Part shown: in pieces, positions 18,758 through 27,827 of the stretch
Layout of the letters: the number at the start of each line of letters is the position of its first letter
Position numbering within the stretch: the first letter of the stretch is position 1
From: Symsagittifera roscoffensis
Taxonomy: Eukaryota; Xenacoelomorpha; Acoela; Convolutidae
NCBI RefSeq assembly: GCF_963678635.1
Contig: NW_026971093.1
Coordinates: 1 to 64,000, forward strand
DNA length: 64,000 bases
Direction of reading: 5' to 3'
Position numbers and translations under genes: made by a program
Notes under the pieces: generated by a model
Database searches by the model: none
Seen by the model: only the letters and a program-made list of their open reading frames with translations
Told to the model about the DNA's origin: nothing

Positions 18758-19873
18758 TTGAGTGAGTTGTTGATTGACTCAGCCACTGACGAAAAAGAGG
18801 CAAACTCTCCCATCAAGATGACACCGCAGGAGGGTAAAGGAGAAGTGGTGTATCTGTCAAGGACAAGGAAGGGAACGATGCGATCGAAACTGGTGATCGA
18901 TAAGATCAACGAGATGAAGATGAAATTAGGCAGTAAAGTGATACCGAGGAGAGCAGGAAAGACGAAAGTGGATTCGGAGATATCGATGAGACCTTTCAAT
19001 TCAGCGAAAAGAAAACGAGTCGAAGAGCTCATGGATTTGGGACCAGGTGATTATCAATTGCCTGGCTCGGACAGAATGTTAACTGATGTTGTCATGGTGC
19101 CACCCATTCTCATGGCAGGGATAAAGTCAACGGGTTACAAATCCAAAAGGAGTAACCACACTCTGACTGGAGCAACCTTGGAAATGGAGATAATCAGCCA
19201 ATGTGGAGAAAGTACCATGAAAGACTTTAAACCGTCTCCCATGAACCATGGAAAGGGAAGTGTCGCAGGACAACTAGTACCAGTGGAGTATAACCGACTG
19301 ACAGTGTCGGAGACTGTGTCGACAGATGAACCCGCCGGTGGATACATGGAGATGTTGGAATACCGATACTCGGCTAGAGGATATGTGATGGCTCTGGAAG
19401 ACAAGAGTGCCATGGAAGTTTATCTGGAAACGATGTTGCAAGGCACCACCCTCAAGCAGAAGGCGTACGGGACTCTAGCGTCGTCTGAGATGCAGGCGGA
19501 AACGATCGAGCAATTAGTGAGCCTTCCATGGAAAGCAGTGGTGTTAAGGTACTTTGAAGCGGAAATGAGGACTGCGCCGAGAATACACGCTCTCATGGCA
19601 GTACCTTACGTGAGAACCGAATTACAACTGAGGTTCGCCTGGTGCGTGATGGGATTAACTCGCGGGGAATATGCCTCAGAAGAAAGGAAAAGGTCAAAAG
19701 AAGAAAAGGTATTTCTGATGACGAACCTGAGGGATCTGATAAGCCAGGAAGGAATGGCAGTAGCGTGCGCGAAGCGGAGAGACGCTCTCTGTTTCATTCG
19801 ATTCCTGATAGAGCATATTTCAGTGCCAGCATTGAACACCTGTGTGAAGATGCTGAGGGAGGGCGATGAATGA
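18758..19873 (+). CDS. Unrecognised conserved cargo protein, element A
   Basis: An open frame of about 371 codons. The first 110 residues are basic. From residue about 115 the protein matches element B's 29239-30369 over most of its length: PPILMAGIKS against PPMLLAGLTS, LEMEIISQCG against LEMEVISQCG, GQLVPVEYNRLTV against GQLGVVEYNRITV, GGYMEMLEYRYSARGYVMA against GGCYVEMLKASNSTRGRLMA, and KRRDALCFIRFLIEHI against KRKDALCFVRFVVDRI. The conserved pattern is that of a folded protein of about 250 residues and not of a linker. I recognise no family. It lies in the last third of the element, where other retroelements keep accessory or envelope genes, but I see no signal peptide or membrane anchor. 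Confidence 0.6.
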   Translation: MSELLIDSATDEKEANSPIKMTPQEGKGEVVYLSRTRKGTMRSKLVIDKINEMKMKLGSKVIPRRAGKTKVDSEISMRPFNSAKRKRVEELMDLGPGDYQLPGSDRMLTDVVMVPPILMAGIKSTGYKSKRSNHTLTGATLEMEIISQCGESTMKDFKPSPMNHGKGSVAGQLVPVEYNRLTVSETVSTDEPAGGYMEMLEYRYSARGYVMALEDKSAMEVYLETMLQGTTLKQKAYGTLASSEMQAETIEQLVSLPWKAVVLRYFEAEMRTAPRIHALMAVPYVRTELQLRFAWCVMGLTRGEYASEERKRSKEEKVFLMTNLRDLISQEGMAVACAKRRDALCFIRFLIEHISVPALNTCVKMLREGDE

Positions 19874-19888
19874 GCAAAAACCTTACTC

Positions 19889-20854
19889 TTGCTGGCACTG
19901 CTGGATATGCATCAGAGCAAGCCAATGAGGGTGAATATGAAAGAACCTGATGAGCTAGAACCCATGAGAAAAATAGACGAAATCAGGAGATTCTCAAACA
20001 AGGAGCTGAGACTCACTAAAGAGCCTATGGGGGCACTACCGAAATCCAGTGAGTACTGTGGACCGATCAGAAAGAAGTCATACAGCTACGTGTCCGGAGT
20101 CATAGGGATAGCATACAACCCTTTCCTGAGTGAAGACATACGTGATTGCTTCTTTGATTACGAGCAAGCAGTGTTGCTAAGGTTCTGGACGTCGAGAATT
20201 GCAACGATTAAAAGCGCTACTATTCCGCAGACCAAGTTGAGACTAGTCTTGGAAGAAAAAGTGACAGCACCTTCCGTGCCAAAATCCGACAAACGAGTGG
20301 AGTTTGGATTGGGATTCTCAGATGAATTACTGAGAACGAGCTTGATGGTAGTGTCGGAACTGATGAGACCATCATGGTGTCCTAGTCCCAATGCTGATTC
20401 GATACTACGATCGACACAAGACGTGCAGAACGAACTAAACGCAGACTGTAACCTGCGTGACCTGAACATCATATGTAATGTGATGACAACAGCCTCTAGG
20501 AGCAACGGGGAAGACAAAGTGGAGTTGACTGGTTGGGGACCAGAAGACTGGGTCAAACCTGGTAGCTGTCTGGCAGAAGTCTGTGTACTGGAAGGTCACG
20601 TTTGTGGAAGTCTGGATTGCGTGAAAACCCTAGAGAGACAACACAAGCAGCTGACGATATTGTTTGGGAACGTTATGATGAAAACAAGGACGGAAACGGA
20701 ACTGATCGCAGATTGGCATGGAGGAACCGAGGTGAATCTAGTGACTGCACTAGGATTCTACAGCATGTTTGGTTCTTTAGAGTCACTATTGAATCTAGAA
20801 CAGAAACATGAGATGGTCACAGCCATCAGTGTTCCCAGGAGTTCTGCAAACTGA
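19889..20854 (+). CDS. Unrecognised cargo protein, element A
   Basis: An open frame of about 321 codons 15 bases after the previous one. It reads as a folded protein with scattered cysteines and tryptophans (SYSYVSGVIGIAYNPF, LTGWGPEDWVKPGSC, EVCVLEGHVCGSLDC, LGFYSMFGSLESLL). I see no catalytic motif, membrane segment or zinc pattern that I can name. It may continue the preceding protein functionally, since the spacing is tight. No counterpart is visible in the part of element B that survives. Confidence 0.42.
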   Translation: MLALLDMHQSKPMRVNMKEPDELEPMRKIDEIRRFSNKELRLTKEPMGALPKSSEYCGPIRKKSYSYVSGVIGIAYNPFLSEDIRDCFFDYEQAVLLRFWTSRIATIKSATIPQTKLRLVLEEKVTAPSVPKSDKRVEFGLGFSDELLRTSLMVVSELMRPSWCPSPNADSILRSTQDVQNELNADCNLRDLNIICNVMTTASRSNGEDKVELTGWGPEDWVKPGSCLAEVCVLEGHVCGSLDCVKTLERQHKQLTILFGNVMMKTRTETELIADWHGGTEVNLVTALGFYSMFGSLESLLNLEQKHEMVTAISVPRSSAN

Positions 20855-21539
20855 GCAAAAGAACATAGGAAAAAGGAGGGAAGCGATCGAGACGGAAAGG
20901 AACATCCGACACAGTGAAACTTATCGTAGACCATCAGGAGCACGATATTTGGTGGGATCGACATTAGCTCCAATGTGCAAGAGCAGATACCCGGTGCATT
21001 TTGTAGCTGTGGATGTAAAGAGTACGAGAACAATCGTGGATCAAGCCTTCTCAGTGCCAAAGTGTGTAAGACTAGCGAGAATGTTGGAAAAATCTTATGA
21101 GTTACTGTGTAAGATGTTCTCAGCAGTTCCAGAGAGAACAAAGGAGGAGTTGGAATCAATACTAGGAAAGAAGTTCATGGGATACGTGAGTGGGAACTTC
21201 AGTGATTTTGAGAGACAGAAACAGAGAGGATCAACCGTTACAGATTACAATACAGTAGACGAGAATGATGATGTCCACCGACTGATGATGGAAGTGGAAC
21301 CATTACTGGAAGCTTCGGGAATGCGTAATTGGAGGAGCATCATGTTGACACATGATGAGTTTCCCTGCCATTGCTTGCTGCAGACGTGGTGGTATCCCGA
21401 GTGTAGTAATCTGGTGTTGGGACTCTGGAGAGCTGCTCTCCATGGGTTTACCAGACTCATCACGGCCCATAACAATAGTGATAGTGGGCGTTATGATGGC
21501 GATACGATGGCTGGAAGCTCATGTGAGGGAGAACAATAG
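20808..21539 (+). CDS. Unrecognised cargo protein, element A
   Basis: An open frame of about 243 codons overlapping the previous frame by 47 bases. The middle part is ordered (YPVHFVAVDVKSTRTIV, AFSVPKCVRLARMLEKSYEL, GRKFMGYVSGNFSDFE-like stretches). The end contains a tryptophan-rich phrase (LLQTWWYPECSNLVLGLWR). No known domain is visible. Its overlap with neighbours on both sides suggests that it is one segment of a longer ancient coding region. Confidence 0.4.
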   Translation: MRWSQPSVFPGVLQTEQKNIGKRREAIETERNIRHSETYRRPSGARYLVGSTLAPMCKSRYPVHFVAVDVKSTRTIVDQAFSVPKCVRLARMLEKSYELLCKMFSAVPERTKEELESILGKKFMGYVSGNFSDFERQKQRGSTVTDYNTVDENDDVHRLMMEVEPLLEASGMRNWRSIMLTHDEFPCHCLLQTWWYPECSNLVLGLWRAALHGFTRLITAHNNSDSGRYDGDTMAGSSCEGEQ

Positions 21540-22053
21540 ACAGGAGGCACCAACGAGAGAACAATTGCAGAAATTGGATTGTCTAAAAGATTTAGATCTT
21601 TTTGAGACAACGTGCAAGATTCTGAACATTCCTATGGAAGTGAAAAAGATATGGGCAAGAAGACGACTGAATCCATGGTTTAGAGCCAAAATGACTGCAT
21701 GGTTGTATGAGTATGCAAAAAAGCATATGTCGAAGCACGGCAGAGTGTATAGTGGGTATCAGCTGGACATTGGGGCAGGAGCTTTCAAGCGAGCTTTCGT
21801 GAATCATCGGAATGCAGTGACCACCGCGGTCAAGAGAATTTCCAGGACAAGTGAACGTAGTGGAAAGGAAAATTTGGAGACGAACGTGACGTTGCGTCTC
21901 TACAACAGCTTCTGCAGGAACAGAGAATCTAACGTGGATCCCCTACCTTGTTGTAAACAGAGGGTAGAAGAGCAGAAGTGTTGGAGGACTGCTTCCAACA
22001 GCGTCAGAATAGCTAACGATGTGTTGCAAGACACAGAAACTGAAAGTGCATAG
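21352..22053 (+). CDS. Last cargo frame of element A
   Basis: An open frame of about 233 codons that overlaps the preceding one; only the part from about 21470 looks protein-like. It has one hydrophobic stretch (PITIVIVGVMMAIRWLEA), followed by a basic helical region (VKKIWARRRLNPWFRAKM, WLYEYAKKHMSKHGR) and a polar C-terminus. A single possible membrane helix near the 3' end of a retroelement invites comparison with an envelope-type tail, but there is no signal peptide, fusion peptide or cysteine-paired ectodomain, so I do not call it that. Confidence 0.38.
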   Translation: MMSFPAIACCRRGGIPSVVIWCWDSGELLSMGLPDSSRPITIVIVGVMMAIRWLEAHVRENNRQEAPTREQLQKLDCLKDLDLFETTCKILNIPMEVKKIWARRRLNPWFRAKMTAWLYEYAKKHMSKHGRVYSGYQLDIGAGAFKRAFVNHRNAVTTAVKRISRTSERSGKENLETNVTLRLYNSFCRNRESNVDPLPCCKQRVEEQKCWRTASNSVRIANDVLQDTETESA

Positions 22054-22894
22054 TCAATGTCACAGGAGGAGGAGACGGAACATTGACGAATGACCGCAGA
22101 GACGAGATGCAAAAATAAACGAAACTCTAAACGACGAAAAAAGAAGAAAACAAAGAGGTGACAAAAGAGAAGAAGTTAAAACTCAGAATTGTTTTTTGTG
22201 TGTGACGAAAACTCAAGTGAGAAACTAAGCAACCAAGTTGTAATTGAAAACTGAAACATTTAGTTGAGTTTTGATCATTAAGGAATTTGTAGCATTTATA
22301 AATGTGCATTTTGATTTTAGTTAGTGGCTTCAGAGACACTTACTAATTATTTAGAAAGGCTTGAGTAAAGAGTATATTTAAATATTACAGCCTGCATGAC
22401 TGTTTTTAATTAACTAGGAGAACTGACCACTTTGTGGTGACATGAAAGGCTTGGGTAATCTCTTGAAGAAGGAGATTGTTTCATTGTTCTTTCTAACCAC
22501 AGAGTTCCTTAATTTTAATATTCAAGACAATAACAACTAAAACTTCCGAAGGAAAGAAGCATAGTAGGATAATTTTAGCTTGTTGGTTGGCAGGACTGTC
22601 CTGCAAACTAACACCTTTTAAAACCTAGGAGAAAAAGTTTTAATTCAGGGCAATGACGTTGGAAGTAGGAAAAAATGTTTTTATCTTAAGTCAAATCCTC
22701 AGGGTGCAGATTAGTGAAAAAATTTAGAAGGCTATAGCAATGTAGTATGATGCCATTTTTATTCTGCAGTGAGTCGATATGACGTTGATAAGAGTTATTT
22801 CGTGCATTTTGTAAATTCTGTTCGATGACACTGTACCAGTTTTACGAATATTGCGAGGTTCAATGGGGACATTGACCGGGATGTCCGGGGAGGA
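22054..22894 (+). other. Element A 3' untranslated region
   Basis: About 840 bases without a gene between the last cargo frame and the 3' LTR. The same stretch is present, inverted and diverged, at 25376-26262 as the 3' region of element C. The last 154 bases (22741-22894, starting TGTAGTATGATGCC) are also found just before the LTRs of C and B, so they are a conserved pre-LTR segment. The region ends in the purine tract that primes plus-strand DNA. Confidence 0.7.
22887..22894 (+). promoter_or_regulatory. Polypurine tract of element A
   Basis: GGGGAGGA lies directly against the first TG of the 3' LTR. In element B the equivalent place reads GGGGAGTA (63835-63842, minus strand). This fixes the LTR start at 22895 and argues against an earlier start at 22741. 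Confidence 0.65.
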
Positions 22895-23807
22895 TGTGTC
22901 ATTCGACCAGAATTGACAAAAATGCAAATGCAGCAGTTTCGAGTTTTTAGCAGCAAACCTTCCGAATTGGCAGTTTTGAAGGAATAAGAGCGTTGTTCGA
23001 ATGATTAGACAAATTGTGAAGGCTGAAGAATTCGGAAATTTCTAAATTTTAAAAATTCGAATTGATGACGTAATAATTCTAAGAAACGTCAAAAATGGCC
23101 ATTTTGGAGAAAAACTAAAATAGACACACAACAACGATAGTTGCGACGACGACAACAACGGAAAAATTGAGAATCGGAATCAGAAAAAAGCAGAAGAAGC
23201 AGAGACCGTTCCGAGTTGCAACTATTGTGCCGCTACAATAGTTGCAAGGCCGTTGCGAACAACGGTGAAGGGTGTAAGACAGCCTTCCGGAAGGAGAATA
23301 AGAGTCTTATTCCGCCGGATTCAAGAATCCGGAGGGGTCTCATTATTTGGATTGAAACTGTTTTATATAAACTTTTAGCTTCCCTACTATGCCCTGAGTT
23401 GATTTTAATTAACATCTGATTTCATTTTGAAAGGATGAGAAGCTAGGAGTTGGGGGGAAGGGTTGATCCATCTTCGATGGAGATGATGATTTTTATCTAC
23501 TGAACAAAAACAATAGTAATATAATAAGTAGTAGTAGCCCTGTTTTTAGGAGTGACCTCGTGGTCTGGGGATACTGAGACCCAGCCATGAGCTCACTATT
23601 TCTGCATGTGAGTAAGTTAATTTGAGCGTTCTGGTCGAAGCCGGAGAACAGTAACGTTTATGTCGACCCGATGTTGAAAAGACCACCAAAAGAACTGGCT
23701 TGGCAGAGACGGTGAAAAGCATGTAGAGCTCTGTTTAGACGTTGGCCAGTCGTCTTAGAACCTAGTTTTATTTTCCGTCGATATGTATCTTCCAGGCGAA
23801 TGTTACA
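22895..23807 (+). repeat. Element A 3' LTR
   Basis: The second copy of the LTR at 207-1111, about 96% identical by eye apart from a few short insertions. It starts TGTGTCATTCG after the purine tract and ends CGAATGTTACA. The promoter-like TATATAAACTT (about 23363) and the CCGGAAGG hairpin cluster are present as in the 5' copy. The first bases after it are CTG, matching the three bases before the 5' LTR. Confidence 0.88.
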
Positions 23808-25375
23808 CTGGCTAGCGTCTAAACGCAGCTCTACATGCTTTTCACCGTCTCTGCCAAAACCAGTTTTTTTGGTGGTTTTCTTACATCGGGTCGACAAAAA
23901 AACGTCACTGTTTCCGGCTTTGATCAGAACGCACTATTTAACTTAATTATATGCAAAAAAAGTGAGCTCATGGCTGGGTCTCAGTATCCCCAGACCACGA
24001 GGTCACTCCTAAAACAGGGCTACTACTTATTTACTATATTACTATTGTTTTTGATCAGTACATAAAAATCATCATCTCCATCGAAGATGAATCAACCCTT
24101 TCCCTCAACTCCTAGCTTCTCATGCTCTGAAAACGAATTTGGATATTATCAAATCAATTCAGGACATTTCCAGGAAGCTAAAATTTTTTGTAACAGTCGC
24201 CTACTTAATTCACATATGAGGCTAAAGAAAAATAGGGCCCATAACCATTGGCTCAAAAGTCAGGGACACCATCTCTTGTGTTTTTCTACCTCAAACGGTC
24301 GGAGCAAATTCGGTTCACTTGCGACATGAGACTAAAATCTTTGTTACAGCTTAAATGCCGCTACCAAAATACCCCCCACGCTAGAAAATAAGAACGTCCC
24401 CATACTTAGGTCTCAAAATACCTAAAAAACGCAAACGCCGTTGAAAACAGGGTCGGAACAATCCGTATAGTTACTTTTTATTAGTCAGTGGAACTTTGAT
24501 CCATTTCAGATGAATCAACCTAAAACTCTCCTTACCTCAACATAACAATATAAAACACACTCAAGAAGTTTAAATTGGGTACTCACATACCAGCACACTC
24601 TAAAATTGGAGTAATTAAATTAACCAGTAACTCTAGCATAAATGGGCAATCAAGTTTAACTCAAGAAGTTTTGAATAGGTCAGTTTTAACTCAAGAGACA
24701 AGTTTTGGTTCTGGGCCATTGGGAGACTTCGCTTGCACACCTTTCCACCGAAGGTTCACTCTGGTCCACTTCTAATTTATCTCTTCTTTACTCGTGATTG
24801 TTCTGCCTTCTGTTCCGAATAAGACAGCTCTACCCTCGGGTAATGTTATATCTGGAAATTGCAAATAGCAATTTCCCGCTGTTTTTTCTACTACTTTCCC
24901 GCGATTGTAATTCGGTTCATATATATGACATGCTCAGTTCGAATTTTCGAAAAATTTCATTCCACCTAAAATCATGTTTCTTGCGTTGCTCAAAGTCAAA
25001 CATCCAAACCTGAACGACTGGTACATTTGTTAAAATAAACTTTAAGCTATCTACCGAGAGCCTTCCGGATTCTGGAATCCGGAGAAATCACGTCGTTATT
25101 TTTTTCCGGAAGGCTGGACACGTCGTCCCAACACTCTTCCTGGTTCTCGTGAACTGCTTTGTAACGATTGTAACTGCACAATCGTTGCAACTCGGAATGG
25201 TTTCTGACAATACTATTCTCTCTTCAATCTCGATCACTTTCACACAATTTCCGTTGTTGTTGTTTTCACTCAGAATTCTCTCGTTCTGATTAGGCCGTTT
25301 CAGTTGGTGCGAAATATAAAAGTGTTACGTGTCGAATACGAAATGGCGTTTTGTCCATTCTCGTCGAATGTCACA
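23808..25375 (-). repeat. Element C 3' LTR, main part (host of element A)
   Basis: An inverted, diverged relative of element A's LTR. On the minus strand it begins TGTGACATTCGACG (ending at 25375 in plus coordinates) and runs to 23808; its last 60 bases are at 147-206, beyond element A. Matches to A's LTR cover about 23808-24190 and 25050-25375. Between them lie about 860 bases that A lacks, including a second, weaker copy of the GATGAATCAACC segment (24509 against 24087). C's LTR is thus nearly twice as long as A's. Confidence 0.75.
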
Positions 25376-26262
25376 TACTAGCCAGACAGCCGGGTCAATG
25401 TCCTCATTGAGTCTCGTAGTCTTCATCAAAATGGTACGGTGCCATCGAACAGAATTTACACAAGTTATGAAATCACTCTTATCCACGTCATGTCGACTCA
25501 CCGCGAAATACAAATGGCATCATAATACACTATTATAGCCTTGCAAACTCCTTCAGTAATCTGCACGTTCGAGGATATAACTTAAGATAAAACATTTTTT
25601 CCGACTTCAAACGTCTATTTCCCGATTTAAAGTTTTTTCTCCTAGGTTTAAAAAGTGTTGGGACGCAGGACGGTCCTGCCAACCAACAAACTAAATTTAT
25701 CCTACAATGCTTCTTCCTTTCGGAAATTTAGTTGTTACTGGTCCTGAATATCAAAATTAGGGAACTCGGTGGTTAGAACGAACAATGAAACAATCTCCCT
25801 CTTCAAGAGATTACCCAAGCCTTTCATGTCACCACAAAGTGGTCAGTTCTCCTAGTTGATTAAAAACAGTCATGCAGGCTGGAATATTTAAATATACTCT
25901 TTACTCAAGCCTTTCCAAATAAATAGTAAGTGTCTCTAAAGCCACTAACTAAAATCAAAATGCAAATTTATAAATGCTACAAATTCTTTAATGTTCAAAA
26001 CTCAACTAAATGTTTCAGTTTTCAAATACAACTTGGTTGCTTAGTTTCTAACTTGAGTTTTCGTCACACACAAAAAACAATTCTGAGTTTTAACTTCTTC
26101 TCTTTTGTCACCTCTTTGTTTTCTTCTTTTTTCGTCGTTTAGAGTTTCGTTTATTTTTGCATCTCGTCTCTACGGTCATTCGTCAATGTTCCGTCTCCTC
26201 CTCCTGTGACATTGACTATGCACTTTCAGTTTCTGTGTCTTGCAACACATCGTTAGCTATTC
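25376..26262 (-). mobile_element. Element C 3' end (untranslated region and end of last gene)
   Basis: The inverted counterpart of 22008-22894 in element A, including the pre-LTR segment (25376-25529), the AT-rich untranslated region and, near 26190-26262, the last bases of the final cargo gene (CACTTTCAGTTTCTGTGTC matches A near 22040). Similarity is roughly 80-85% by eye. It shows that C was a minus-strand element of the same giant type whose body lay to the right. Confidence 0.72.
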
Positions 26263-26400
26263 TTCAAAATTCAACTAAATGTATTCTCTTCAGTTTCAAT
26301 TGCAAACTTAGTTGCTTTGTTTCTCATTTGAGTTTTTCTCACACAGAAAACAATTCTTGGTTTTAACATCCTCTCTTTCGTTGTTATTTTGTTTCTTTCT
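26263..26400 (-). repeat. Duplicated piece of element C 3' region
   Basis: A diverged tandem copy of about 25985-26120: the phrases TTCAACTAAATGT, TTGCAAACTTAGTTGC and CACACAGAAAACAATTCT recur in the same order. It extends the 3' region of C beyond the point where A's last gene would continue, so the body of C is replaced or rearranged here. Confidence 0.6.
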
Positions 26401-26420
26401 TTGTTCACTCCTTGTTTTTA

Positions 26421-26470
26421 GAAAATTCAGTCAGAACTGGGGATTTCAAAAAGAACGAACAATTTTGGCA
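26421..26470 (+). repeat. Inverted repeat arm, partner at 27769-27819
   Basis: GAAAATTCAGTCAGAACTGG continuing to TTTTGGCA is found inverted at 27769-27819 with few differences. The two arms bracket the first long direct repeat and the SGNH-like fragment, a layout typical of a non-autonomous inserted element or a rearranged duplication. Confidence 0.65.
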
Positions 26471-26473
26471 AAG

Positions 26474-27457
26474 TGAATTCAAGAGCAAAAACGTGTAATA
26501 GGCAGAAAACAAGAGTAAACCTGAAACATAGAAAAATTTATGCGGAAAAGTCATGAAAGTTATGTTGTAGAAGCAACAGATAGATAATCATCAGTTTTGA
26601 AGAAGATTTTGTTGAATTTCATCCAATCGAATATACTTTTAAGAAAAATTTAACCCATTTTTAGTCAATCTGAGCAGTAAAATGTTCATTTTTATCAATA
26701 ATCCGAAAATTATAATTATAATCAACGTGAAAAACTTCTCAAAAAAGGTAATTTTTGTACAAGTTTGAGTTCATATTTGAAAAAAAAACTGAGGAGTTGG
26801 ATCATGGAGTTTGATGTAGATATTTCAATAAAAGTTGCACTTATTGTTCATTTGAATTGAGATTCTTAAATAAATTCTCCCTCAATTTGATCAAAGACTA
26901 GTTAATTACGGGAATCAAATGTTAAAATTGGAAAGTTTGGGATATATTTGATTCATTTTTACTTTACTTTCTCGAAAATTACGAGTAATTTCTCTTTTTT
27001 CCCGAGAAATTGGAAGTTTCAAAGTTGATTCAGCTAATAGGAGCTTTCCCTTTAGTTATCAGAGCATCATATAAACCAATTCCTTGCCCAAATTAGGGTA
27101 ATTTTTTTTATCGTATTTCAATATTTTGAGAGAAAAATCTGGAAAAAACCATATTTTCGTTCAAAGTTTTGTATCACTGTCTCAACATGATGCCAAATAA
27201 AATAACGTTTGAATTTAGTTTTAAACTCTACAGGTATGTATAATTTTTTCAATTAGATTAGAAGCAACAAAAAATGGCCAAAAATTTGAGATTTTGCAAT
27301 TTTTCCAAAAAATTCAATTTTTTTCTACAATTTTTTCCAAAAACTTCGAATATTTTGCATTTTTTTCCAAAAACTTGAAACTCTTGTATTTTTTTCCAAA
27401 AATTTGACTTTTTTTGATGTTTCAGTAAGTCTCAGCATAGTTTTAGCTAGATTGAGT
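26474..27457 (+). repeat. Long direct repeat, copy 1
   Basis: About 0.98 kb of AT-rich non-coding DNA matching 27828-28777 throughout (starting near TTCAAGAGCAAAAAC and ending near AGATTGAGT), about 85% identical by eye. It contains short T-rich subrepeats (TTTTTCCAAAAA, about 27300-27410). No reading frame is shared by the two copies. Confidence 0.75.
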
Positions 27458-27730
27458 CCTCCATCATGCGGGCCATATATAAAAACCTCAAGGGCAGGAT
27501 GCTAATCATCTGTACTTCGTGCTCATCATCCTCGTGACCGACCGTGAGTATCGTCCTCACCTCTAGCATTTTCAGTGAAGCCAAACTTTGAGCCATCGCC
27601 GTATCTGAGAAGCTCAAAAAAACGATTTGCCAGTGAGCCCTGACTATGGTAACGAGCCAGACCAAGCTGTATCCTATTATCAGGTGAACTGCACCCTCAG
27701 GTTTTCCCGGTTTTGTCAGGTAATCCACTC
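27447..27730 (-). pseudogene. SGNH-hydrolase-like fragment
   Basis: A minus-strand coding fragment of about 93 codons that aligns by eye with the first half of the SGNH region of element A: HLIIGYSLVWLV against HLILGDSLVRVL, IVFLSFSDTAMAQSLASLKM against TVMAFGGATIAPLFRMVKLM, and RTILTVGHEDDE against NVMILVGTNNIS. It is isolated between two non-coding direct repeats and has no neighbouring gene. It is a relic of the same cargo in element B, C or another copy. Confidence 0.6.
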
Positions 27731-27768
27731 AGGCCGCATCATGGTTTAACTCGTTCTAAATTTATATC

Positions 27769-27819
27769 TGCCAAAATTGTTCGTTCTTCCTAAAATCCCC
27801 AGTTCTGACTAAATTTTCT
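27769..27819 (-). repeat. Inverted repeat arm, partner at 26421-26470
   Basis: The reverse complement of 26421-26470 (TGCCAAAATTGTTCGTTCTT and onward). It lies just before the second long direct repeat. Confidence 0.65.
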
Positions 27820-27827
27820 TGCAAAAT

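Larger units (their letters stand above)
207..23807 (+). mobile_element. Element A: giant Ty3/gypsy-type LTR retrotransposon
   Basis: A complete-looking but broken LTR retroelement of about 23.6 kb. It has two LTRs of about 0.9 kb, a leader of about 3 kb, then gag, protease, RT-RNase H and integrase in the Ty3/gypsy order, followed by about 10 kb of extra coding sequence before the 3' LTR. The RT (YVDD, LGFANYYREF), the gypsy-type RNase H and the integrase with a GPF module place it in Metaviridae. The LTRs differ by about 33-35 substitutions in 905 bases (about 4%, counted by eye), so it is not a fresh insertion. The coding part carries roughly ten interruptions. It is inserted in an LTR of a related element, with CTG on both sides. 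The cargo (macro domain, SGNH hydrolase, unknown frames) is not part of the standard gypsy plan. Confidence 0.9.

Noticed and set aside
19889-22053. Envelope gene of element A
   Set aside because: No signal peptide, fusion peptide or ectodomain cysteine pattern; only one weak hydrophobic stretch near the end.
22741-22894. LTR start at TGTAGTATGATGCC
   Set aside because: The 5' LTR of A lacks these bases, the terminal inverted repeats pair only from TGTGACATTCG, and a purine tract stands at 22887-22894 directly before that point.
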